Shown: positions 49,758 to 51,912 of the stretch, one piece after another | Position numbering within the stretch: the first letter of the stretch is position 1 | How the letters are laid out: every line of letters begins with the position of its first letter | NCBI GenBank assembly: GCA_964553285.1 | Contig: CAZKKF010000003.1 | Span: forward strand, 1 to 51,912 | Reading direction: 5' to 3' | DNA length: 51,912 bases | Origin: CAZKKF01 sp964553285 | GTDB lineage: Bacteria; Patescibacteriota; Minisyncoccia; Phycocordibacterales; Zambryskibacteraceae | The notes under the pieces: model-generated | Seen by the model: only the letters and a program-made list of their open reading frames with translations | What the model was told of the DNA's origin: nothing | The model's database searches: none | Position numbers and translations under genes: made by a program

Positions 49758-50219
49758 ATGAAAAGTAAGCCAGTACTTTCCTGGAAGTCGCTTGAATATA
49801 AGCACACAGAAAAAGGTGCCGATTGGTTTTGGGCTGTGGGTATTGTGGCCGTGGCCGTGGCCGTTACCGCCGTCATATTGGGCAACATACTGTTTTCCAT
49901 ACTGATACTCATTGCCGCCTTTTGCCTCGTTTTCTTTGCTTTCAGAAGGCCCCAGGAAGTGGTGATAGAGATAAACGACAGGGGCGTGCGTGTGGATTCT
50001 CTCTTGTACCCGTATTCAAACCTGGAAGCCTTTTGGGTGGAAAACGATGAAGATCCGCGTCTTTTCCTGCGTGCCCGCAAGTTTCTTATGCCTCTTGTGG
50101 TACTGTCGCTTGACGATGTCTCGCCGGAAGCGGTGCACCAGGTGCTATCCGGTATTTTGCCCGAGGAGGAGATGAGAGAGCCTTTTTTGGTGAAGCTCAT
50201 GGAGCACTTGGGCTTTTAG
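49758..50219 (+). CDS. Membrane protein with a PH-like cytoplasmic domain
   Basis: A 153-residue protein: a short cytoplasmic start (YKHTEKGADWFW), two close transmembrane helices (about 24-40 and 43-60), then a soluble domain with PH-like strands (EVVIEINDRGVRVDSLLYPYSNLEAFWV) and a terminal helix (DVSPEAVHQVLSGILPEEE). The function is unknown. ATG 49758 lies 7 nt after TATCAT (49746-49751, with TGG extension). tRNA-Arg begins 42 nt later. Confidence 0.8.
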   Translation: MKSKPVLSWKSLEYKHTEKGADWFWAVGIVAVAVAVTAVILGNILFSILILIAAFCLVFFAFRRPQEVVIEINDRGVRVDSLLYPYSNLEAFWVENDEDPRLFLRARKFLMPLVVLSLDDVSPEAVHQVLSGILPEEEMREPFLVKLMEHLGF

Positions 50220-50261
50220 GCAAAATGTGGTAGTTTCTCCGTGTTAGGCCGCGTTTTTCAG

Positions 50262-50333
50262 GCTCCCATCGTTCAATGGATAGGACATAACTTTGCGGAA
50301 GTTAAAATGTAGGTTCGATTCCTACTGGGAGCA
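50262..50333 (+). tRNA. tRNA-Arg (anticodon GCG)
   Basis: Acceptor GCTCCCA/TGGGAGC, anticodon stem TAACT/AGTTA with loop TTGCGGA, T arm GTAGG TTCGATT CCTAC, discriminator A, no CCA. Anticodon GCG reads CGC and CGU. Most bacteria use ACG (inosine) for these codons, so this suggests no A34 deamination for Arg here. Confidence 0.9.
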
Positions 50334-50334
50334 C

Positions 50335-50784
50335 TTGGAGTCTTCAAAAAAAGCAATGGGCATAGACTTTGGCGCCAAGCGCGTGGGGCTTGCCTTGTCT
50401 GACAGCAACAAGTCCATAGCCTTTCCCAACGCTGTCTTGCCAAATGACGACTCTCTGCTTCCCAGGGTTTTGCAGGTAATAAAGAGCGAGTTGGTGGACA
50501 CTGTGGTTATTGGTGAATCCTTGGACAATGATGGAGTTGATAATCCAATAATGGCCGAAGCACGTGCTTTTGCCGGCGCTCTGGAGGGTCTTTTTGAGGG
50601 CAGGGTGGTCTTTGAGCAGGAGGCCATGACCTCCGCCCATGTATCAATAGGCAAGATGATGCAGACGGACGAGAGGAGAGGCAAGCAGACTTTTGCTCCG
50701 GCCAAGGACAGCGATGCCTCCGCCGCCGCCCTCATACTTCAGCGTTTTCTTGATAAAATACAAAACCATGACAATTCAATTTGA
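50335..50784 (+). CDS. ruvX: Holliday junction resolvase-like RuvX (YqgF)
   Basis: RuvX/YqgF is a RNase H-fold protein involved in processing the 5' end of pre-16S rRNA and proposed to act on junctions. The product has GIDFGAKRVGLALSD (first acidic residue), VVIGESLDNDG, and FEQEAMTSAHV and DSDASAAALILQRFL at the end. Two starts are possible: TTG 50335, giving 149 residues with the usual few residues before GIDFG, or ATG 50356, 142 residues. The TTG starts 2 nt after the last base of tRNA-Arg. No SD is seen. It overlaps the next gene by 17 nt. Confidence 0.88.
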   Translation: MESSKKAMGIDFGAKRVGLALSDSNKSIAFPNAVLPNDDSLLPRVLQVIKSELVDTVVIGESLDNDGVDNPIMAEARAFAGALEGLFEGRVVFEQEAMTSAHVSIGKMMQTDERRGKQTFAPAKDSDASAAALILQRFLDKIQNHDNSI

Positions 50785-51097
50785 CGATTTTGCCAAGGTA
50801 GAGATGAAAGTGGGGGAGATAAGAGAAGCCTCGCTGGTGGAGGGGAGTGAAAAGCTTTTGAAGCTAAGTGTTGATTTTGGCGAGGAAAATCCGCGTACGA
50901 TAATGTCCGGCATCAAAAATTATTTTGAAAGTCCCGATGTGCTTGTGGGCAAGAGATGCGCCTTTGTTACAAACCTGGAGCCAAGATCCATTATGGGAGT
51001 GACAAGCGAAGCCATGATCCTCGCCGCAAGCCATGATGGCAAAATCGCTTTGTTTGAAGTGGGAGAAAATATTCCTGTTGGTACTAAAATAAAATAA
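50768..51097 (+). CDS. tRNA-binding-domain protein (MetG C-terminal / CsaA-like)
   Basis: A 109-residue OB-fold protein of the EMAP/CsaA type: FDDFAKVEMKVGEIREASLV, KLLKLSVDFGEENPRTIMSGI and the signature VTNLEPRSIMGVTSEAMILAA. Such domains bind tRNA, either as an independent protein (CsaA, Trbp111) or at the end of methionyl-tRNA synthetase. ATG 50768 matches the family start and lies 9 nt after TAAAAT (50754-50759). An upstream open frame overlaps ruvX and is not family-like. Confidence 0.93.
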   Translation: MTIQFDDFAKVEMKVGEIREASLVEGSEKLLKLSVDFGEENPRTIMSGIKNYFESPDVLVGKRCAFVTNLEPRSIMGVTSEAMILAASHDGKIALFEVGENIPVGTKIK

Positions 51098-51105
51098 TCT
51101 TCACT

Positions 51106-51135
51106 TGCACCGCGTAGCTCTGTAATCAGAGTGAA
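51106..51135 (+). repeat. Hairpin repeat copy A beside the GIY-YIG gene
   Basis: TGCACCGCGTAGCTCTGTA followed by ATCAGAG; it shares its first 19 bases with copy B (51489-51517). CTCTG-TAAT-CAGAG can fold. Confidence 0.8.
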
Positions 51136-51147
51136 TAAGTTACCAAA

Positions 51148-51387
51148 TTACACTAACCTCTTGTTTCTGAAGGCAGACCCTGAGCTGGATTTTAAATACC
51201 TTTCAAACTCCTGTGATTTCTTCTTGCTCTCAAATGCTCCGTACCACACTAATTTGAACGGCATTTTACTTGATGAGTACTTGGCTTTGCCGTTATTGTG
51301 TTGAGATAATCTTTTTCTCAGATCAGAAGTTGAGCCTATATAGAAACTTGCATCTTTCAAGCTTTGTAAAATATAACAATAAAACAT
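51148..51387 (-). CDS. GIY-YIG domain nuclease, small (YhbQ/COG2827 type)
   Basis: A 79-residue single-domain GIY-YIG protein: MFYCYILQSLKDASFYIGST (GIY-YIG = CYI and YIG), DLRKRLSQHNNGKAKYSS (catalytic Arg) and LVWYGAFESKKKSQEFERYLK (catalytic Glu region). Small proteins of this type nick DNA or have unknown roles. ATG 51387 gives the normal start. The frame continues upstream through a hairpin (GCCCCGC/GTGGGGC) to ATG 51471. A TGCTATGAT -10 box (51445-51437) would give a leader of about 43 nt, unlike most genes here. Direct repeats flank the gene. Confidence 0.85.
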   Translation of the reverse strand: MFYCYILQSLKDASFYIGSTSDLRKRLSQHNNGKAKYSSSKMPFKLVWYGAFESKKKSQEFERYLKSSSGSAFRNKRLV

Positions 51388-51488
51388 TTCAATTCGCCCC
51401 ACTTCACCAAGGTTTCGCGGGGCCACTTCGCTTTTAATCATAGCAAAAAACCGTCTTATATTATTGATCATCAGGCCATGTTGGTGCC

Positions 51489-51517
51489 TGCACCGCGTAG
51501 CTCTGTACCCAGAGCGA
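51489..51517 (+). repeat. Hairpin repeat copy B beside the GIY-YIG gene
   Basis: TGCACCGCGTAGCTCTGTA followed by CCCAGAGCGAAG; GCTCTG-TACC-CAGAGC is a 6-bp hairpin. It is the same repeat as at 51106, in the same orientation, on the other side of the gene. Confidence 0.8.
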
Positions 51518-51522
51518 AGTGG

Positions 51523-51594
51523 TGCTCCCGCCAGGAATCGAACCTAGAACCGCTCCTTAGAAGGGAGCCGTTATATCCATTTAACTACGGGAGC
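51523..51594 (-). tRNA. tRNA-Arg (anticodon UCU)
   Basis: Minus strand: acceptor GCTCCCG/CGGGAGC, anticodon stem GCTCC/GGAGC with loop CTTCTAA, T arm CTAGG TTCGATT CCTGG, discriminator A, no CCA. It reads AGA and AGG. Confidence 0.95.
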
Positions 51595-51617
51595 CTTCGG
51601 GTATTTTATCACCCGTG

Positions 51618-51699
51618 TGAGCATGGAGAGACTTGAACTCTCAAGGGTTGCCCCATACGCTTCTGAGACGTACGCGTATACCAATTCCGCCACATGCTC
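51618..51699 (-). tRNA. tRNA-Leu (anticodon CAG)
   Basis: Minus strand: acceptor GAGCATG/CATGCTC, D arm GGCG GAATTGGTATA CGC, anticodon loop CTCAGAA, long variable arm (GGGGCAACCCT), T arm GAGAG TTCAAGT CTCTC, discriminator A. It reads CUG. Confidence 0.95.
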
Positions 51700-51737
51700 A
51701 TCCTTGCTCATTCTAAACCTGTAAAACGGTTTAGGGG

Positions 51738-51822
51738 TGCGCGGGAGAGGATTTGAACCTCCATGCCCTTAACGGGCGCTACCACCTCAAGGTAGTGCGT
51801 CTACCAATTTCGCCACCCGCGC
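51738..51822 (-). tRNA. tRNA-Leu (anticodon GAG)
   Basis: Minus strand: acceptor GCGCGGG/CCCGCGC, anticodon stem CTACC/GGTAG with loop TTGAGGT, long variable arm (CGCCCGTTAAGGGC), discriminator A. It reads CUC and CUU. Confidence 0.95.
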
Positions 51823-51863
51823 GCAAAGCCTATTATGCAGAAATAAATATCTCTTTCAACAAG

Positions 51864-51885
51864 AAAGCCCCTTTCGGGGCTTTTC
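51864..51885. terminator. Terminator hairpin at the window end
   Basis: AAAGCCCC, loop TTTC, GGGGCTTT with T-run on the plus strand; the minus strand also gives a T-rich tail (CTTTCTTG). It could close a unit entering from either side. Confidence 0.75.
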
Positions 51886-51912
51886 TCCTACTCTTCTGAT
51901 GCTGCTACCGCC

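Noticed and set aside
1..51912. CRISPR array, insertion sequence with transposase of DDE type, or prophage
   Set aside because: No regularly spaced repeats, no DDE transposase motifs and no phage structural genes were seen. The only transposase-like gene is the RAYT.

Overview
The window looks like chromosome from a Candidate Phyla Radiation (Patescibacteria) bacterium, most likely of the Parcubacteria group. This is an inference from several things seen together: very compact gene packing, almost no Shine-Dalgarno sites, -10 boxes placed so that transcription starts on the start codon, tRNA genes without an encoded CCA end, shortened versions of housekeeping proteins (YebC, MurE, PolA, DksA-like), and the kind of VirB4/VirB6/PrgI secretion cluster that recurs in this group. 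UGA is used as a stop throughout, so the standard code applies.

Layout. 1-8.1 kb: the end of an unknown gene, a large secreted cysteine-rich repeat protein, rpsO, a NYN-domain protein, a one-pass membrane protein, a DksA-like protein, comM, and a convergent LysM/M23 peptidase. 8.1-10.9 kb: a PcrA/UvrD helicase and rsmA. 10.9-23.8 kb: a large cell-envelope cluster built round a type IV secretion core. It contains a VirB6-like channel, a PrgI/VirB3-like protein, VirB4 in two genes, a VirB2-like pilin fused to a probable M15 peptidase, and several exported Ig-like or propeller-like proteins. 23.8-28.3 kb: the replication-origin neighbourhood, yidC-rnpA-rpmH facing away from dnaA-dnaN and a small DciA-like gene, with a good oriC candidate between dnaA and dnaN. 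28.3-35.3 kb: a class A PBP, tyrS, ruvC-yebC, a REP-associated tyrosine transposase with palindromes on both sides, and ruvB. 35.3-35.6 kb: no convincing gene, but a strong promoter and a 157-bp segment closed by a perfect 21-bp inverted repeat, either a structured RNA or a MITE. 35.7-46.4 kb: pilB, an isolated lipoprotein unit, tsaE-polA-holA-like, tRNA-Lys, doxX, a TrmH-family methylase, the ruvA-murE-like-mutM-VTT operon, and rpsT. 46.4-51.9 kb: NUDIX, HNH, ABC exporter, ruvX, a tRNA-binding-domain protein, GIY-YIG and five tRNAs.

How the parts work together. The envelope cluster, PilB and ComM fit a cell that takes up or moves DNA across its envelope. No relaxase, VirD4 coupling protein or excision genes are visible, so conjugation is not demonstrated. 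RuvA, RuvB, RuvC and RuvX are all present but scattered, and with PolA, PcrA, MutM and the DciA-like protein they form a replication and recombination repair set.

The items most worth a second look are: the precise leaderless-promoter grammar (at least 14 genes with the -10 box ending exactly 7 nt before the start codon), the pilin-M15 peptidase fusion, the structured element at 35.3-35.6 kb, the RAYT/REP unit, the lipoprotein unit with a strong SD, and the ruvX gene that begins 2 nt after a tRNA.
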